A stretch of 64,000 bases of DNA from Halomonas sp. A11-A (GTDB lineage Bacteria; Pseudomonadota; Gammaproteobacteria; Pseudomonadales; Halomonadaceae), in contig NZ_QGTM01000001.1 of NCBI RefSeq assembly GCF_003182195.1, positions 124,001-188,000 on the forward strand, written 5' to 3'. Below are positions 1 through 8,959 of the stretch, piece after piece. The notes under the pieces were generated by a model. The model ran no database searches and was not told the origin of the DNA. It saw only the letters and a list, made by a program, of their open reading frames with translations. Each line of letters begins with the position of its first letter. Within the stretch, counting starts at the first letter, position 1. The position numbers and the translations under genes are program-made.

Positions 1-144
1 CGCTTCCGCCTCACCGGCCTGCCCGCGGGTGCGTTCTACCTCTCCGGCACCGGCCCCGACCCGCGCACCGGCGAGGCGCGGGTGGTGATCCGCCAGGTGC
101 AGCTGAGCCGTGGCCAACAGCTGGAGGTCGACCTCAGCCGCTGA
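1..144 (+). CDS. C-terminal end of an unidentified protein (partial)
   Basis: An open frame enters from the left edge and stops with TGA at 142-144, giving the last 47 residues of a protein. The visible part is rich in beta-prone and polar residues and ends in LEVDLSR. I do not recognise the family from this fragment. It converges on hda, with only 27 bases between the two stop codons. The frame has the strong third-position G/C bias of its neighbours, which supports real coding. Confidence 0.5.
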   Translation, partial: RFRLTGLPAGAFYLSGTGPDPRTGEARVVIRQVQLSRGQQLEVDLSR

Positions 145-171
145 GCGGCCAAGGCGGCACCGCCAGCCGCC

Positions 172-873
172 CTACCAGCCCAGCGCCTGCTTGACGAAGG
201 GAATGGTCAGCTTGCGCTGGGCGGAGAGCGAGGCGCGATCGAGGGTGGCCAGCACCTCGAAGAGTTCGCCCAGCCGTCGCGGCCCGCGATGCAGGATATA
301 GCGGGCCACCTCGTCCGGCAGCGCCATGCCCCGCCCCCGGGCGCGCAGCTGCAGCGCGGCCAGCCGCCCGGCATCGTCGAGCCCCTGAACGTGGAAGGTG
401 ACGCCCCAGGTGAGCCGCGAGGCGAGATCGGGCAGCTTGACCGGCAGCTGCCGGGGAGCGGCGTCGGCCGCCACCAGCAGCCGCTTGCCCGCATCACGCA
501 GGCGATTGAAGGCGTGGAACAGCGCCTCCTCCCAGCGCTTGCGCCCGAGCACCCGCTCCAGGTCGTCGATGGCCACGAGGTCGAGGCGCTCGATCTCCTC
601 GAGCATCAGAGGCGGAAAGTGTCCAAGCTCCGCCAGCGGCAGGTAGAGGGCGCGCAGGCCCCGATCCGAGGCGGCATGGCAGGCGGCCTGGAGCAGGTGG
701 CTGCGACCCACGCCCTCTGCGCCCCAGAGGTAGAGAAAGGGCTCCCCCTCGGCATCGAGCTGATGGGCCAGACGGTTCACCAGGCTGGCATTGGGGCCGG
801 GATGGTAGTTGACGAAGGTGGCGTCGTCGCGCAGACCGACGCCCAGCGGCAGCTGCGCCGGGGTCCTGCTCAT
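172..873 (-). CDS. hda: DnaA regulatory inactivator Hda
   Basis: Hda is a DnaA-like AAA+ protein. With the DNA-loaded beta clamp it promotes hydrolysis of DnaA-bound ATP and so limits re-initiation of replication. The 233-residue product has the family's usual length. It shows the N-terminal clamp-binding type segment QLPLGV (about residues 7-12), the P-loop variant GAEGVGRSHLLQA (about 50-62) with the Arg-Ser typical of Hda, and the Walker B-like LVAIDDLERV. The start ATG overlaps the stop of the upstream membrane-protein gene by 4 bases (ATGA), so the two are probably translationally coupled. This pairing with a PerM-type gene next to purMN is also known from Pseudomonas. Confidence 0.93.
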   Translation of the reverse strand: MSRTPAQLPLGVGLRDDATFVNYHPGPNASLVNRLAHQLDAEGEPFLYLWGAEGVGRSHLLQAACHAASDRGLRALYLPLAELGHFPPLMLEEIERLDLVAIDDLERVLGRKRWEEALFHAFNRLRDAGKRLLVAADAAPRQLPVKLPDLASRLTWGVTFHVQGLDDAGRLAALQLRARGRGMALPDEVARYILHRGPRRLGELFEVLATLDRASLSAQRKLTIPFVKQALGW

Positions 874-1946
874 GGCGCCTCCTCATCGTCGCGTCGAGCG
901 AGCGTGGCGTCGTACAAGGTACTGTTCTTGTAGCGTTCATTGAGCTCGCGCAAGAGTACCATGATCACCGCCGCCGCAGGCAGCGCCAGCAGCACCCCGG
1001 TGAAGCCGAACAGGTTGCCGCCGGCCAGCACGGCGAAGATCACCGCCACCGGGTGCAGGCCGATGCGGTCCCCCAGCAGCTTGGGCTGCAGCACCGTACT
1101 CTCGATCGCCTGGCCGATGCTGAACACCGCCACCACGCCCAGCAGCGCCAGCCAGGTGCCGAACTGGAAGAAGGCGACGATCAGCGCGATGCTGATGCCG
1201 ACGATGAAACCCAGGAAGGGCACGATGCTGGCCAGCCCCGAGATCAGCCCGATCAGCACCCCGAAGCGCACCCCCATCAGGGTGAGCCCCAGGCCGTAGA
1301 TCACCCCCAGGCTCAGCATCACCAGCAGCTGGCCGCGCAGGAAGGCCGAGAGCACCTCGTCACAGCGCCCGACCAGGCGCAGCGTGTCGGCCTCCCAGCC
1401 CCGCGGCAGCAGGTCGCGCAGGCTGGCCATCAGGCGCTTCCAGTCGAGCAGCAGGTAGAAGGTCACCACCGGGATCAGCGACACATAGGTCACCCAGGTG
1501 ATGAAGGCCATGCCCGAGCGCCCCACCTGGCCGAGGAACTGGGCCAGGTAGCCGCCGGCATCCTGCCAGTGGTCGGCCAGGGTCGCCTGGACGTTTTCCA
1601 GCTCCGCCGCCACGTCGAAGCCGGTCCAGGCCTGGATCTGCGGCGCCACCACCGTCTCCAGCCACTCGAAGATGCCCGGGGTCACCTCGCCGAGCTGGCG
1701 AAGCTGCTGCACCAGCAGCGGAATCAGCACCAGCAGCCCCACCGCCAGCACCGCCAGCAACACCAGGAAGACCGCGCAAACCGCCAGCGATCGCGACAGC
1801 CCCCAGCGCTCCAGGCGATTGGCCAGGGGGTCGGCCAGGTAAGCCAGGATCATGCCGGCGATGAAGGGCATCAGCATCGTCTCGAGCTGCAGCAGCAGCC
1901 ACACCAGGCCGACTGCCGCCGCCAGGACCCACCACTCTCTGCGCAT
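870..1946 (-). CDS. perM: AI-2E family transporter (PerM-like permease)
   Basis: This inner-membrane protein belongs to the PerM/YhhT/TqsA (AI-2E exporter) family, whose members export small molecules or ions; the substrate here is unknown. The 358-residue product has many hydrophobic segments: one at the very N terminus, a pair near residues 50-80, and a cluster over the C-terminal half with Gly-rich helices such as GVIYGLGLTLMGV and FGVLIGLISGLASIVPFLG. An earlier in-frame ATG exists at 1976. I chose 1946 because AGGGAG lies 8 bases before it and the first helix follows at once. The gene runs into hda with a 4-base overlap and is divergent from purM. Confidence 0.85.
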   Translation of the reverse strand: MRREWWVLAAAVGLVWLLLQLETMLMPFIAGMILAYLADPLANRLERWGLSRSLAVCAVFLVLLAVLAVGLLVLIPLLVQQLRQLGEVTPGIFEWLETVVAPQIQAWTGFDVAAELENVQATLADHWQDAGGYLAQFLGQVGRSGMAFITWVTYVSLIPVVTFYLLLDWKRLMASLRDLLPRGWEADTLRLVGRCDEVLSAFLRGQLLVMLSLGVIYGLGLTLMGVRFGVLIGLISGLASIVPFLGFIVGISIALIVAFFQFGTWLALLGVVAVFSIGQAIESTVLQPKLLGDRIGLHPVAVIFAVLAGGNLFGFTGVLLALPAAAVIMVLLRELNERYKNSTLYDATLARRDDEEAP

Positions 1947-2006
1947 CTTGTTCTCCCTGTCAGGGCCGCGCGGCATGCCCTCACGGCTGCCTGCGCGGCG
2001 TCTTGA

Positions 2007-2015
2007 TGCTACAAT
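2007..2015 (+). promoter_or_regulatory. Candidate extended -10 promoter for purMN
   Basis: TGCTACAAT matches the extended -10 pattern TGnTATAAT at five of six hexamer positions. It lies about 108 bases before the purM start in the divergent perM/purM gap. No good -35 box is visible at the usual distance, as is common for extended -10 promoters. I saw no PurR-like palindrome. Confidence 0.35.
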
Positions 2016-2122
2016 CCTGCACCCGATCTTGATTCAGCAGCCGCTCTTGCCCATCCGCCTGGACCACGCCTGCGCTGACAGCCGGTGCGGCCCACGCCGA
2101 CGACCTATCGACAGGACCCGAG

Positions 2123-3190
2123 ATGACCGACTCCCCCTCTTCCCGCCCCTCGCTCAGCTACAAGGACGCCGGCGTCGATATCGATGCCGGCAATGCCCTG
2201 GTCGACCGCATCAAGGGCGTCGCCAAGCGCACCACCCGCCCCGAGGTGATGGGCGGCCTGGGCGGCTTCGGCGCCCTGTGCCAGCTGCCGAGCGGCTACC
2301 GGGAGCCGGTGCTGGTCTCCGGCACCGACGGCGTGGGCACCAAGCTGCGCCTGGCCATGGACCTGGGCCGCCACGACACCATCGGCATCGACCTGGTGGC
2401 GATGTGTGTGAACGACCTGGTGGTGGCGGGTGCCGAGCCGCTGTTCTTCCTCGACTACTATGCCACGGGCAAGCTCGATGTGGACATCGCCGCCGACGTG
2501 GTGACCGGCATCGGCGACGGCTGCGAGCAGGCCGGCTGCGCCCTGGTGGGCGGCGAGACCGCCGAGATGCCCGGCATGTACGAGGGCAGCGACTATGACC
2601 TGGCCGGCTTCTGCGTCGGCGTGGTGGAGAAGTCCGAGATCCTCGACGGCAAGAAGGTCGCCGAGGGCGATGCGCTGCTGGGCATCGCCTCCTCCGGCCC
2701 CCACTCCAACGGCTACTCGCTGATCCGCAAGATCCTCGAGGTCTCGGGCGCCTCTCTCGACACCGACCTGGACGGCACGGCGCTGGGCGACGCCCTGATG
2801 GCGCCCACCCGCATCTACGTCAAGTCGCTGCTGTCGCTGATCAAGGAGAGCGGCGTGCCGGTCCACGCCCTCTCCCATATCACCGGCGGTGGCCTTACCG
2901 AGAACCTGCCCCGGGTGCTGCCCGACAGCCTCGCGGCCAAGGTCGATGTGACCAGCTGGGCCCGTCCGGCGGTCTTCGACTGGCTACAGCAGCAGGGCAA
3001 CGTGGCCGAGGAGGAGATGTACCGGGTGCTCAACTGCGGCATCGGCATGGTGGTGGTGGTGCCGGCCGAGAAGGCCGACCAGGCCCGCGCCCACCTGCAG
3101 GCCCTGGGCGAGACGGTGCATCGCATCGGCGAAATCGTCGCCCGGGACGGCGACGAGGAACAGATTCGCCTGGAGAACCTTCGGGCATGA
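2123..3190 (+). CDS. purM: Phosphoribosylformylglycinamidine cyclo-ligase (AIR synthetase)
   Basis: PurM closes the imidazole ring in de novo purine synthesis, using ATP to turn FGAM into AIR in the cytoplasm. The 355-residue product is full length. Family marks include [20 protein letters not shown] near the N terminus, the Gly-rich [13 protein letters not shown], the GTDGVGTKL nucleotide loop, [23 protein letters not shown] cut here as [16 protein letters not shown], and [11 protein letters not shown]. The C-terminal part carries [14 protein letters not shown] and [14 protein letters not shown]. The stop overlaps the purN start by 4 bases, so the two purine genes form one operon. Confidence 0.97.
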   Translation: MTDSPSSRPSLSYKDAGVDIDAGNALVDRIKGVAKRTTRPEVMGGLGGFGALCQLPSGYREPVLVSGTDGVGTKLRLAMDLGRHDTIGIDLVAMCVNDLVVAGAEPLFFLDYYATGKLDVDIAADVVTGIGDGCEQAGCALVGGETAEMPGMYEGSDYDLAGFCVGVVEKSEILDGKKVAEGDALLGIASSGPHSNGYSLIRKILEVSGASLDTDLDGTALGDALMAPTRIYVKSLLSLIKESGVPVHALSHITGGGLTENLPRVLPDSLAAKVDVTSWARPAVFDWLQQQGNVAEEEMYRVLNCGIGMVVVVPAEKADQARAHLQALGETVHRIGEIVARDGDEEQIRLENLRA

Positions 3191-3918
3191 GCGATACCGA
3201 CTACGCCAGCGACACCCTGAACGACTTCGCCTCGGAGCCGGTCGGTGCGCGCCGGGTGGTGGTGCTGATCTCCGGCAGCGGCAGCAACCTGCAGGCACTG
3301 ATCGACGAGCAGACCCATGACCGCCTGGGCGGCGAGATCGTCGCCGTGATCTCCAACGAGCCCGACGCCTACGGCCTCACCCGCGCCCGGGAGGCCGGGA
3401 TCGACGCCGTGGTGCTCCCCCACCGCGAGTACGACAGCCGCGAGGCCTACGATGGCGCCCTGATCAAGGTGATCGAGCGCCACGAGCCGGACCTGATCGT
3501 GCTGGCCGGCTTCATGCGCATCCTCACCCCGCGCTTCGTGCAGCGCTTCCTCGGGCGGATGCTCAATATCCACCCCTCGCTGCTGCCCGCCTACCAGGGG
3601 CTCGACACCCACGCCCGGGCCCTGGCCGACGGCGTGGCCGAGCACGGCTGCAGCGTGCACTTCGTGACCGAGGAGCTCGACGGCGGCCCCGTGGTGATCC
3701 AGGCGGCCGTCGACGTGGCCGAGGGCGAGACCGAAGCGAGCCTCAAGGAGAAGGTGCACGCCCGCGAGCACCTGATCTACCCCATCGCGGTGAAGTGGTT
3801 CCTGGAGGGACGCCTGCAGTTCGTTCCCGGCGGCGCCACCCTTGACGGCACCCCGCTGCCGGCACAGGGCGTGCGGCTCTCCCACGCCGATGCGGCCGAG
3901 GAGCTGGACGAGCAGTAG
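3187..3918 (+). CDS. purN: Phosphoribosylglycinamide formyltransferase (GART1)
   Basis: PurN transfers a formyl group from 10-formyl-THF to GAR in purine synthesis. At 243 residues it is longer than the usual 210-220. About 20 acidic or polar residues precede the first strand ([17 protein letters not shown]), and a tail follows the fold. Catalytic features are present: [34 protein letters not shown] (Asn-x-His...Ser/Leu) and the late Asp in [14 protein letters not shown]. The start overlaps the purM stop, which supports this exact ATG despite the extended N terminus. A strong terminator follows. Confidence 0.95.
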   Translation: MSDTDYASDTLNDFASEPVGARRVVVLISGSGSNLQALIDEQTHDRLGGEIVAVISNEPDAYGLTRAREAGIDAVVLPHREYDSREAYDGALIKVIERHEPDLIVLAGFMRILTPRFVQRFLGRMLNIHPSLLPAYQGLDTHARALADGVAEHGCSVHFVTEELDGGPVVIQAAVDVAEGETEASLKEKVHAREHLIYPIAVKWFLEGRLQFVPGGATLDGTPLPAQGVRLSHADAAEELDEQ

Positions 3919-3943
3919 CGGCAGCATGATGCCGCCCCAACGA

Positions 3944-3976
3944 AAGACCCGCCGGCGTCCGACGCCGGCGGGTCTT
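3944..3976. terminator. Bidirectional terminator between purN and dcd
   Basis: A perfect 15-base-pair stem (3944-3958 with 3962-3976) with a 3-base loop lies between the convergent purN and dcd genes. The outer bases are A-A on the left and T-T on the right, so either strand ends its hairpin with T residues. It can serve both genes. Confidence 0.85.
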
Positions 3977-4004
3977 GTCGTTTCCAGCAGCAGGCGCGCC
4001 GCGG

Positions 4005-4571
4005 TTACGTACGCGGCAGAGTCACCCCGCGCTGCCCCATGTACTTGCCGCCGCGGTCCTTGTAGGAGGTCTCGCACACCTCGTCGGACTCCAGGAAGAG
4101 CATCTGCGCCACGCCCTCGTTGGCGTAGATCTTGGCCGGCAGGTTGGTGGTGTTGGAGAACTCCAGGGTCACGTGACCCTCCCACTCCGGCTCCAGCGGC
4201 GTCACGTTGACGATGATGCCGCAGCGCGCGTAGGTGGACTTGCCCAGGCAGATGGTCAGCACGCTGCGCGGGATACGGAAGTACTCCACGGTGCGCGCCA
4301 GGGCGAAGGAGTTGGGCGGAATCACGCAGACGTCGCCCTTGATGTCGACGAAGCTCTTCTCGTCGAAGGCCTTGGGGTCCACCACCGCCGAGTGGATGTT
4401 GGTGAACACCTTGAACTCGTCGGCACAGCGCACGTCGTAGCCGTAGCTGGAGGTGCCGTAGGAGATCACCCGACGGTCATTCACGTAGCGAACCTGGTCG
4501 GGCTCGAAGGGGTCGATCATTCCCTCCTGCGCGGCCATGCGGCGGATCCACCTGTCGGACTTGATGCTCAT
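4005..4571 (-). CDS. dcd: dCTP deaminase
   Basis: Dcd converts dCTP to dUTP, the source of dUMP for thymidylate synthesis. The 188-residue product starts [13 protein letters not shown], as Dcd proteins do, and contains the active-site stretch [14 protein letters not shown], the nucleotide-binding [19 protein letters not shown] and the tail [15 protein letters not shown]. An in-frame ATG further upstream (4628) adds 19 unrelated residues. The chosen ATG has AGGAAA about 8 bases before it and matches the family start. It appears monocistronic. Confidence 0.96.
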   Translation of the reverse strand: MSIKSDRWIRRMAAQEGMIDPFEPDQVRYVNDRRVISYGTSSYGYDVRCADEFKVFTNIHSAVVDPKAFDEKSFVDIKGDVCVIPPNSFALARTVEYFRIPRSVLTICLGKSTYARCGIIVNVTPLEPEWEGHVTLEFSNTTNLPAKIYANEGVAQMLFLESDEVCETSYKDRGGKYMGQRGVTLPRT

Positions 4572-4672
4572 CGGGACATTTCCTGCTGAAGTGAAGTCTT
4601 GGGCCTGGGCGCCAGGCCGCGGGGCCACATGATAGCGGCCCCGGCCACGGGCGTCACCTCGACGCCGCGGGC

Positions 4673-5476
4673 TCAGTCGCTGAAGGAGATGCTGGGCCCC
4701 TCATCGGCCTGCGCCTGCACCTGCGCGGCCACCTGGCGGGCCATGTCGCAGAAGATGGCCGTCACCTCGCCGTCGGGTTCGGCGACCACCGTGGGCCGCC
4801 CGCCGTCGACCTGCTCGCGAATGGAGAGCGCCAGGGGCAGCCGGCCCAGCACCCGGGTCTCGTACTCTGCGGCGATGCGCTCGCCGCCCCCCTCGCCGAA
4901 GATCGGCTCGGCGTGGCCGCAGTTCGAGCAGACGTGGAGACTCATGTTCTCCACCACGCCGAGCACCGGCACCTTCACCTTGCGGAACATCTCGATCCCC
5001 TTGCGGGCGTCGAGCAGGGCGATGTCCTGGGGGGTGGTGACGATCACCGCGCCGTCCACCGGCACCTTCTGGGCCAGGGTCAGCTGGATGTCGCCGGTGC
5101 CCGGTGGCATGTCGATGAACAGGAAGTCCAGGTCATCCCACTGGGTCTGGGTCAGCAGCTGCTGGAAGGCACCGGCCACCATGGGCCCGCGCCATACCAT
5201 GGGCTCCCGGGTGTCGACCATGAAGGCCATGGACATCGCCTGGAGGCCGTGGGCCTCGAGCGGGTGCATGCGGTTCTCGCCGGCGGCCTGGGGCCGCACG
5301 CCCTCGCCTACCCCCAGCATCTGGGCCTGGCTGGGCCCGTGGATATCGGCATCCAGGATGCCGACCCGATAGCCTTCGGCCGCCATGGCCAGCGCCAGAT
5401 TGACGGTGACGGTGGACTTGCCCACGCCGCCCTTGCCGGATGCCACGGCGACGATATGCTTGACCCCTTCGATCAC
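4673..5476 (-). CDS. apbC: Iron-sulfur cluster carrier protein ApbC/Mrp (P-loop ATPase)
   Basis: ApbC/Mrp/NBP35-type ATPases bind and hand over Fe-S clusters in the cytoplasm. The product shows the deviant Walker [19 protein letters not shown] near the N terminus, [14 protein letters not shown], the Walker B region [19 protein letters not shown], and CSNCGH (CxxC) for cluster binding. The frame is open back to an ATG at 5548. I prefer the GTG at 5474-5476 because GAGGAG sits 6 bases before it, which gives 267 residues. The longer start would add 24 residues with no family resemblance. It is followed on the same strand by dcd about 100 bases away. Confidence 0.9.
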   Translation of the reverse strand: MIEGVKHIVAVASGKGGVGKSTVTVNLALAMAAEGYRVGILDADIHGPSQAQMLGVGEGVRPQAAGENRMHPLEAHGLQAMSMAFMVDTREPMVWRGPMVAGAFQQLLTQTQWDDLDFLFIDMPPGTGDIQLTLAQKVPVDGAVIVTTPQDIALLDARKGIEMFRKVKVPVLGVVENMSLHVCSNCGHAEPIFGEGGGERIAAEYETRVLGRLPLALSIREQVDGGRPTVVAEPDGEVTAIFCDMARQVAAQVQAQADEGPSISFSD

Positions 5477-5582
5477 GGACTGCTCCTCTCGCTTGTCATC
5501 GGCCGGGGCCTGCGTCGCCGCCCCGCGCTGTCGGACCAGTATACCCATAGGGCCCGGCGCCGTCCCGGCTCCCCCAACGGCG

Positions 5583-5606
5583 AACGGCGGGCCGAAGCCC
5601 GCCGTT
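5583..5606 (-). terminator. Hairpin after the coiled-coil gene
   Basis: A 10-base-pair stem (5583-5592 with 5597-5606) and a CGAA loop lie 26 bases past the stop of the coiled-coil gene. No T run follows on the minus strand, so termination strength is uncertain. Confidence 0.4.
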
Positions 5607-5631
5607 GCCCTGGCGCCATCCCGGGAGATGA

Positions 5632-6648
5632 CTACTCCTCGTCGGCCTCTTCGGCGGTGACGCTGGCCTCGAGATCGGCCAGCTCGCTGCGCCAGGTGGC
5701 CAGCTGGGCCTCCAGGCGCTCGAGCTGCTGCTCGCGGCGCTCCGCCTCCGCCTCGATGGTGGCCACCTCGTCGCGGCCGATGCCGATGGCGATCATCAGG
5801 TCGTCGCGCTCGGCGCGGGCCTCCTGCACCTCGGCGCGAGCGGCGTCACGCTCGTCGCGGGCCTCGCCGACCTCCTCGGCGACCTCGTCGCGCCAGATCT
5901 CCAGCGCCTCGATCTCCTCCTCGAGGGCCTCGAGATGGGCCTGGCGCTCCTCGAGCTCGGCCTCGATGCCGGCCAGCCGCTCCTCGGTCTCCTCGACCCG
6001 CTCCTGCAGCGACGCCAGCTCGGCATCGGCCTCATCGCGAGCCGCCTCGGCCTGCTCGCGAGTGTCGACCGCCTGCTGGCGCTCCTCCTCGGCCTCCTGA
6101 CGGGCGGCCTCCGCCTCCTGGCGTGACTCCTCGGCATCCTGGCGGGCGGCCTCGGCGTCGTCGCGCGCCTGTTCGACGGCCTCGACCTCCTCGCCCAGCG
6201 CCTCGAGCGCGGCCTGCAGTTCGGCCTGCTGCGCCTCGAGGGCCTCGAGCTCCTCCTGAAGGCCATCGCGCTGCTCGGTGAGCGACTCGAGCTGCGCCTC
6301 GGCCTCGCCGATCTCGGCATTCAGACGCTCGAGCTCGCCGCGCGCCTCGGCCTGCTCCTCGGCCATGGCGGCCTCGGCGGCATCGCGCTCGTCCTGGAGT
6401 TCGGCCAGGCGCGCCTGCAGCGCCTCGATCTCCTCGCCGGCCTCGTCGCGCTCGTCGAGCTGACTGGCCAGCGTCTGGTTGCGCGACTCCAGCGCGGCGA
6501 GCTCCGCCTCCAGGGCCTCGCGAGCCTCACGATGAGAGCCGGAGTTGGACTGGGCGACGAGGGCCCAGATGACGGCGACGGCGGCGACGCCCGCCAGCCC
6601 CTTGACGCGGTTGTCCTTGAACGGTGATGTCTTGGAGGTTTCCGACAT
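5632..6648 (-). CDS. Membrane-anchored coiled-coil protein of unknown function
   Basis: The 338-residue product has a short cytoplasmic N terminus, one hydrophobic helix (about residues 18-33, GLAGVAAVAVIWALVA), and then an almost unbroken coiled coil of about 290 residues rich in Glu, Ala, Arg, Gln and Leu. Near-repeats such as EARQEAEESRQEAEAARQEA run through the middle. The tail is acidic (TAEEADEE). This reads as an envelope-anchored rod or spacer. I do not recognise a named family, and coiled coils give misleading matches. It stands alone between apbC and the S4-domain gene, with AGAGGA about 8 bases before its ATG. Confidence 0.75.
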   Translation of the reverse strand: MSETSKTSPFKDNRVKGLAGVAAVAVIWALVAQSNSGSHREAREALEAELAALESRNQTLASQLDERDEAGEEIEALQARLAELQDERDAAEAAMAEEQAEARGELERLNAEIGEAEAQLESLTEQRDGLQEELEALEAQQAELQAALEALGEEVEAVEQARDDAEAARQDAEESRQEAEAARQEAEEERQQAVDTREQAEAARDEADAELASLQERVEETEERLAGIEAELEERQAHLEALEEEIEALEIWRDEVAEEVGEARDERDAARAEVQEARAERDDLMIAIGIGRDEVATIEAEAERREQQLERLEAQLATWRSELADLEASVTAEEADEE

Positions 6649-6826
6649 GGATGCATCCTCTCTGAGTCAACCTAGGGATCGGGACCGGCCGGCATGGGCC
6701 GAGCGGCCAAGCACTTCGAATCCTGCCCGGGTGGCGTTCAGGCGATCAGGATTCCAACCTACTGAAGCCCAGCATACAGAGGGGGTCTCACAGGGGAAAG
6801 GGACGGCGCCGGGGGAGGCTCAACGC

Positions 6827-7570
6827 TCAGAAGCGCTCCGCGGCCCTGAGAAACCGCCACTCGCCCACCGGCACCCGGCCCAGCGACACCCCGCCGATGC
6901 GCAGCCGGCGGGTGGCGACCACGGTCAGCCCCACGGCCCGGCACATCAGCGCAAGCTGGCCGGGCACCATGCCCTTCAGCGCGAAGCGCAGGCGGGTCTC
7001 GCTCTGCCAGCTGACCTTGCCGGGCGCCAGCCGTCGTCCCGGCACCGCCGTGCCATCCCGCAGCGATGCGAGCTGACGCTCGTCCAGGCTGCCGATCACC
7101 TCCACCTGCCATTCCTCTTCCAGGCGCGTCCGCCCCTCCTCGAGACGCCGCGCCACCCCGCGATCCTGGGTGAACACCAGCAGCCCCTCCTCGCCGGGGG
7201 CCAGCGGCAGCAGCGTGGTCAGGCCGCGAAAGTGCGCCTTGAGGGGGGCCTGGCCGGCGGGGTCCTCGGCCCAGTGGGTGGCCTTGCGGATCAGCCGCCT
7301 GGCCAGGTCCTCGCCTTCGCCCCCGGCCTCGGCGGCAGCGATGTCGGCGGGCGCATTGAACAGCAGGGTGGCCGGCGGGATCTCCCGGGGCGTGGCGCCG
7401 GGGGCGAGCTCGATACGCTCATCGGCGACCTTGAACTGGGGCTCCTCGACGATGCGGCCATCGACCCTCACCCAGCCACCGGCGATATAGAGCTCGGCCT
7501 CGCGGCGCGAACAGGGCAGCTCGCGGGCCAGCCGCTTGGAGAGCCGCTCACCGGCGTCCGTGTCACTCAT
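6827..7570 (-). CDS. S4-domain RsuA/RluF-like protein lacking the catalytic Asp
   Basis: The first 50 residues of this 247-residue protein form an S4 RNA-binding domain (LSKRLARELPCSRREAELYI...VRVDGRIVEEP). The rest aligns with the RsuA/RluB/E/F pseudouridine synthases, including EGLLVFTQDRGVARRL and the ending VSLGRVPVGEWRFL. The catalytic GRLD motif that should precede EGLL is replaced by PLAPGE, so the nucleophilic Asp is missing. The RQIRRM motif is also degraded (GQLALMCRAVG). It probably binds RNA without making pseudouridine; this is inference. Its ATG overlaps the upstream lipoprotein gene by 4 bases. Confidence 0.8.
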   Translation of the reverse strand: MSDTDAGERLSKRLARELPCSRREAELYIAGGWVRVDGRIVEEPQFKVADERIELAPGATPREIPPATLLFNAPADIAAAEAGGEGEDLARRLIRKATHWAEDPAGQAPLKAHFRGLTTLLPLAPGEEGLLVFTQDRGVARRLEEGRTRLEEEWQVEVIGSLDERQLASLRDGTAVPGRRLAPGKVSWQSETRLRFALKGMVPGQLALMCRAVGLTVVATRRLRIGGVSLGRVPVGEWRFLRAAERF

Positions 7571-8190
7571 GTTTCATCCTTCTGCTGATCGATGGGGTGG
7601 GGTGGCGCCTCGAGGCGCCAGTTGGAGAGCCAGGGGATGCCCCGCACCTCCACATCCAGGCTGCGCAGCCAGCGGGCGGTGACCAGGTTGGACTGGTGGG
7701 TCAGCCAGTAGGCGCGGGGATAGGGCACGAAGGCGAGATCGAACTCCTCGCTGTAGACCGGCGCGACGCCTGGCGCCTCGAAGTGGGCATCCAGACGGCG
7801 CTTGAGGGCCACCACCCGGGCCTCTTCGGCCACCAGCGGATAGACCCGCACCAGCCCTTCCGGGGCGAGGCCTGCCAGCTCGCCCCGGGTAGTGATTGTC
7901 TCGTGCACGCCGCGCCCCAGGCCGCTGGCGGTGGGCCAGAGCAGGGCCGAGGCACCGGCCAGCAGGTGGCGCTCGCCCTCCACGTACCAGCGCCACTCGC
8001 CGTAGCTGTAGCGCACCATGCCGCCCTCCCGGCGTGGCAGCACCAGGCTGGCGTGGCGGCCGTGGTCGAGCAGGTAGACCGTCACCGGCGCCACGCTGGC
8101 CTCCGGCGGGGTCAGCCGACCGGCACAGCCGACCAGGCCCAGCAGGGCGAGCAGCAGCGCTCCCCGGATCAGCGCGCTCGAGATGCCCAT
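7567..8190 (-). CDS. Putative lipoprotein, DUF2459-like
   Basis: The 207-residue product starts with a lipoprotein signal peptide: hydrophobic LIRGALLLALLGLVGC with a lipobox Cys at about residue 22. The mature part contains VTVYLLDHGRHASLVLP and YSYGEWRWYVEGE. These resemble DUF2459 proteins (TIGR02117 type), in which a Gly-x-His motif is conserved. The molecular role of that family is unknown. It sits in a three-gene minus-strand unit, one base after the methyltransferase-like gene and overlapping the S4-domain gene by 4 bases. The DUF assignment rests on motif resemblance only. Confidence 0.6.
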   Translation of the reverse strand: MGISSALIRGALLLALLGLVGCAGRLTPPEASVAPVTVYLLDHGRHASLVLPRREGGMVRYSYGEWRWYVEGERHLLAGASALLWPTASGLGRGVHETITTRGELAGLAPEGLVRVYPLVAEEARVVALKRRLDAHFEAPGVAPVYSEEFDLAFVPYPRAYWLTHQSNLVTARWLRSLDVEVRGIPWLSNWRLEAPPHPIDQQKDET

Positions 8191-8191
8191 C

Positions 8192-8866
8192 TCAATGGGC
8201 CAGCCAGATGCAGTGCTTGGCTCCCTTGCCGGGGCGATGGGCGCGCACCGTGACCGTCTCGACCAGCAGGCCGACCCGGCGCAGGCGCTCGGTGAAGGCC
8301 GGATCCTGGCCCGCCGACCACACCGCCAGCACGCCGTCGGGGCGCAGCGCCGCCTGGGCGGCGGCCAACCCCTTGGGCGAGTAGAGCCAGTCGTTCTCGC
8401 GCCGGGTCAGCCCCTCGGGACCGTTGTCCACGTCAAGCATGATGGCGTCGAAGCCGCCGGGCTCGCGGCGCAGCAACTCGCCCACGTCGCCCACGCTGAC
8501 ACGGGTGCGCGGATCGTCGAGGGGGTAACCGGCGGCGGCGCCGAGCGGGCCCCGATTCCACTCCACCACCCCCGGCACCAGCTCGGCCACCACCACCTCG
8601 GCGTCCTCCCCCAGGGCGGCCAGCGCCGCGGCCAGGGTGAAGCCCATGCCCAGGCCACCCACCAGCACCCGGGCCGCGGGACGCTCGGCGATGCGCTGGC
8701 AGGCGAGCTCGGCGAGGGCATCCTCGGAGCCGTGCAGGCGCGTGTTCATCAGCTCGCCGGCGGTGCCGGCGATGCGGATGGAGAATTCATCATTGCGCCG
8801 CAGCAGGCGCAGCTCGGTGCCCTTGCCGGGAATGCTGGCGGTGCCGATCAGTTCGAACTTGGCCAT
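8192..8866 (-). CDS. Spermidine synthase-like / class I SAM-fold protein
   Basis: The 224-residue product has a Rossmann-type SAM fold: ARVLVGGLGMGFTLAAALA (nucleotide loop), AEVVVAELVPGVVEWN (acidic end of strand 2), and FDAIMLDVDNGPEGLT. This pattern is seen in spermidine-synthase-like proteins, in which the last part replaces the polyamine gate-keeper. Substrate and reaction cannot be read from the sequence. The frame is open to 9040, but that extension overlaps the divergent serine hydrolase gene. The start at 8866 (MAKFELIG) fits a compact gene. It is first in the unit with the lipoprotein and the S4-domain gene. Confidence 0.75.
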   Translation of the reverse strand: MAKFELIGTASIPGKGTELRLLRRNDEFSIRIAGTAGELMNTRLHGSEDALAELACQRIAERPAARVLVGGLGMGFTLAAALAALGEDAEVVVAELVPGVVEWNRGPLGAAAGYPLDDPRTRVSVGDVGELLRREPGGFDAIMLDVDNGPEGLTRRENDWLYSPKGLAAAQAALRPDGVLAVWSAGQDPAFTERLRRVGLLVETVTVRAHRPGKGAKHCIWLAH

Positions 8867-8959
8867 GGTCTCTCGCTGGCGATGGAAGATGGAGGGCGGA
8901 ACCCAGCGGCCGCTGGCGCCTCGAAGGTCAGGTCCACACCCGGCCAACGAGGAGTCCCG

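Noticed and set aside
6695..6754. tRNA-like stretch (TTCGAATCCTGCC) with an inverted repeat GAATCCTG/CAGGATTC
   Set aside because: The T-arm resemblance is real but short; no acceptor, D-arm or anticodon arm can be drawn, and no integrase is near.
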